Below are positions 63,253 through 64,000 of a DNA stretch of 64,000 nt, in pieces. Under the pieces are notes generated by a model that saw nothing but the letters and a program-made list of their open reading frames with translations, was not told the origin of the DNA and ran no database searches. A program made the position numbers and the translations under genes. Source of the stretch: Phycisphaerae bacterium (GTDB lineage: Bacteria; Chloroflexota; Anaerolineae; 4572-78; J111). The first letter of the stretch is position 1, and every line of letters starts with the position of its first letter. The stretch spans positions 124,001-188,000 of the forward strand of contig JANQQF010000078.1 in NCBI GenBank assembly GCA_028285035.1. Direction: 5' to 3'.

Positions 63253-63270
63253 TTAGTAATTGGTAATTTA
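63250..63270 (+). repeat. Heptamer repeat TAATTNN x3 across the pyrC stop codon
   Basis: Units TAATTAG, TAATTGG and TAATTTA. The first supplies the TAA stop of pyrC, as at the 13587 stop. Confidence 0.7.
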
Positions 63271-63305
63271 ATTTTGTGAATAAGCCCAATATTAAGGATT
63301 AAAGA

Positions 63306-64000
63306 ATGAGCCAAACATATTTTATTGAAAAATTGAAGGCAGCGATAGATCAGAATAATTCGCTATTATGCATCGGTTTAGATCCAGACCCGATCAAATA
63401 TCCGGCGTCATTTGCAGACACCATTACGGCGGATACTCTGACGGATTGGGGAGTCAATATCATCGAGCAAACGGCTGATGTTGTCTGCTGCTACAAACCC
63501 AATTTTGCCTTCTACGAACAGTTCGGACCCGAAGGCTTGCAAGCCTTACAACGAACGATTGCTGCGGTGCCTGATCCAATTCCGGTGCTCCTTGATGCCA
63601 AACGCGGTGACATCGGCAGCACCGCTGTTGCCTATGCCCGGGCGGCCTTTGAGGCTTGGCAAGCTGATGCCATTACGGTCAATCCCTATCTTGGGCAGGA
63701 TAGCATCGCGCCCTTTATCGCCTATCCTGGCAAAATGGCCTTTGTCCTATGTTACACATCAAATAACTCGGCTAAAACCATTCAAGAATTTGGCACCGAT
63801 ACCCGACTATTTGAACACATCGCCCAACAGGGTCAAACGTGGGGTGATTTGTCCCAAATTGGTTTTGTTGTTGGGGCAACCCAATCGGCAGCCTTAATCA
63901 AATTTAGAGAACTCGCCCCAGATTCTTGGATTTTGGCCCCCGGCGTGGGTGCCCAGGGCGGTGATCTGAATGAGACTGTTCGGGCTGGGCTTAACGCGGA
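63306..64000 (+). CDS. pyrF: Orotidine 5'-phosphate decarboxylase, 3' end missing
   Basis: The frame opens at ATG 63306, with AAGGA 7 nt upstream, and runs to the window edge (about 231 codons). LCIGLDPDP near residue 22 and the active-site VLLDAKRGDIGSTA show the type 2 (Mycobacterium-like) form of the enzyme. It makes UMP from OMP, the last step of the pathway. The C-terminus is outside the window. Confidence 0.95.
   Translation, partial: MSQTYFIEKLKAAIDQNNSLLCIGLDPDPIKYPASFADTITADTLTDWGVNIIEQTADVVCCYKPNFAFYEQFGPEGLQALQRTIAAVPDPIPVLLDAKRGDIGSTAVAYARAAFEAWQADAITVNPYLGQDSIAPFIAYPGKMAFVLCYTSNNSAKTIQEFGTDTRLFEHIAQQGQTWGDLSQIGFVVGATQSAALIKFRELAPDSWILAPGVGAQGGDLNETVRAGLNA

Overview
This window looks like chromosomal DNA from a Chloroflexota bacterium, probably near the Anaerolineae or Ardenticatenia. 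That is an inference. It rests on the roughly 50% GC gene stock, lipoproteins and membrane proteins with long Thr-Pro linkers, several very large membrane glycosyltransferases with C-terminal beta-sandwich tails, eukaryotic-type Ser/Thr kinases (one fused to a TM2 module), an MmyB-type regulator, and the absence of lipopolysaccharide or outer-membrane genes. I saw no rRNA, tRNA, CRISPR array, transposase, integrase or phage gene.

Layout. 1-2.9 kb: a partial membrane protein diverges from a prokaryotic pentameric ligand-gated ion channel carrying an unusual N-terminal zinc ribbon. 2.9-11.1 kb (minus strand): lon, folC, metG, an SH3-type lipoprotein and a family 2 glycosyltransferase. 11.3-22.7 kb (plus strand): three giant membrane glycosyltransferase or YfhO-type proteins, a fourth related one, and an embedded AraC regulator. 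This stretch is full of heptanucleotide tandem repeats and two palindromic elements read in frame. 22.7-28.5 kb (minus): an AEC transporter, a HEAT-repeat protein, a zinc-ribbon membrane protein and an RseP-like protease in one apparent operon, then an alpha/beta hydrolase. 28.9-39.1 kb (plus): a Ser/Thr kinase, DinB-like protein, pentapeptide protein, CPBP protease, EcsC-like protein, two unknown small proteins, a WD40 lipoprotein, a VOC dioxygenase, and a NADAR / metallophosphoesterase / zinc-ribbon membrane protein cassette. 39.1-41.5 kb (minus): a receiver-roadblock response regulator, plsY and a diacylglycerol kinase. 41.7-47.3 kb (plus): a methyltransferase, a fifth giant membrane protein, menB and an SDR. 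47.5-59.6 kb: an accessory-like mosaic of small enzymes (LysR with a GNAT target, amine oxidase, nucleotidyltransferase, esterase, cysteine hydrolase, SDR with an MmyB-type regulator, SRPBCC, sulfatase, YceI). 59.7-64 kb: an MBL-fold enzyme, a TM2 kinase, and pyrimidine genes pyrC and pyrF.

How it fits together. Housekeeping blocks (lon-folC-metG, dgk-plsY, pyrC-pyrF) alternate with surface-glycan and environment-sensing genes. The strongest unusual signals are (1) the zinc-ribbon ligand-gated channel, (2) a family of at least ten 7-nt tandem repeats, several spanning start or stop codons or lying inside coding regions, together with two copies of an approximately 85-90 bp palindromic element translated within membrane proteins, and (3) two well-placed operators: a 17-bp palindrome at the MmyB-type regulator and an ATC-N9-GAT box at about -65 of a LysR-controlled GNAT gene.
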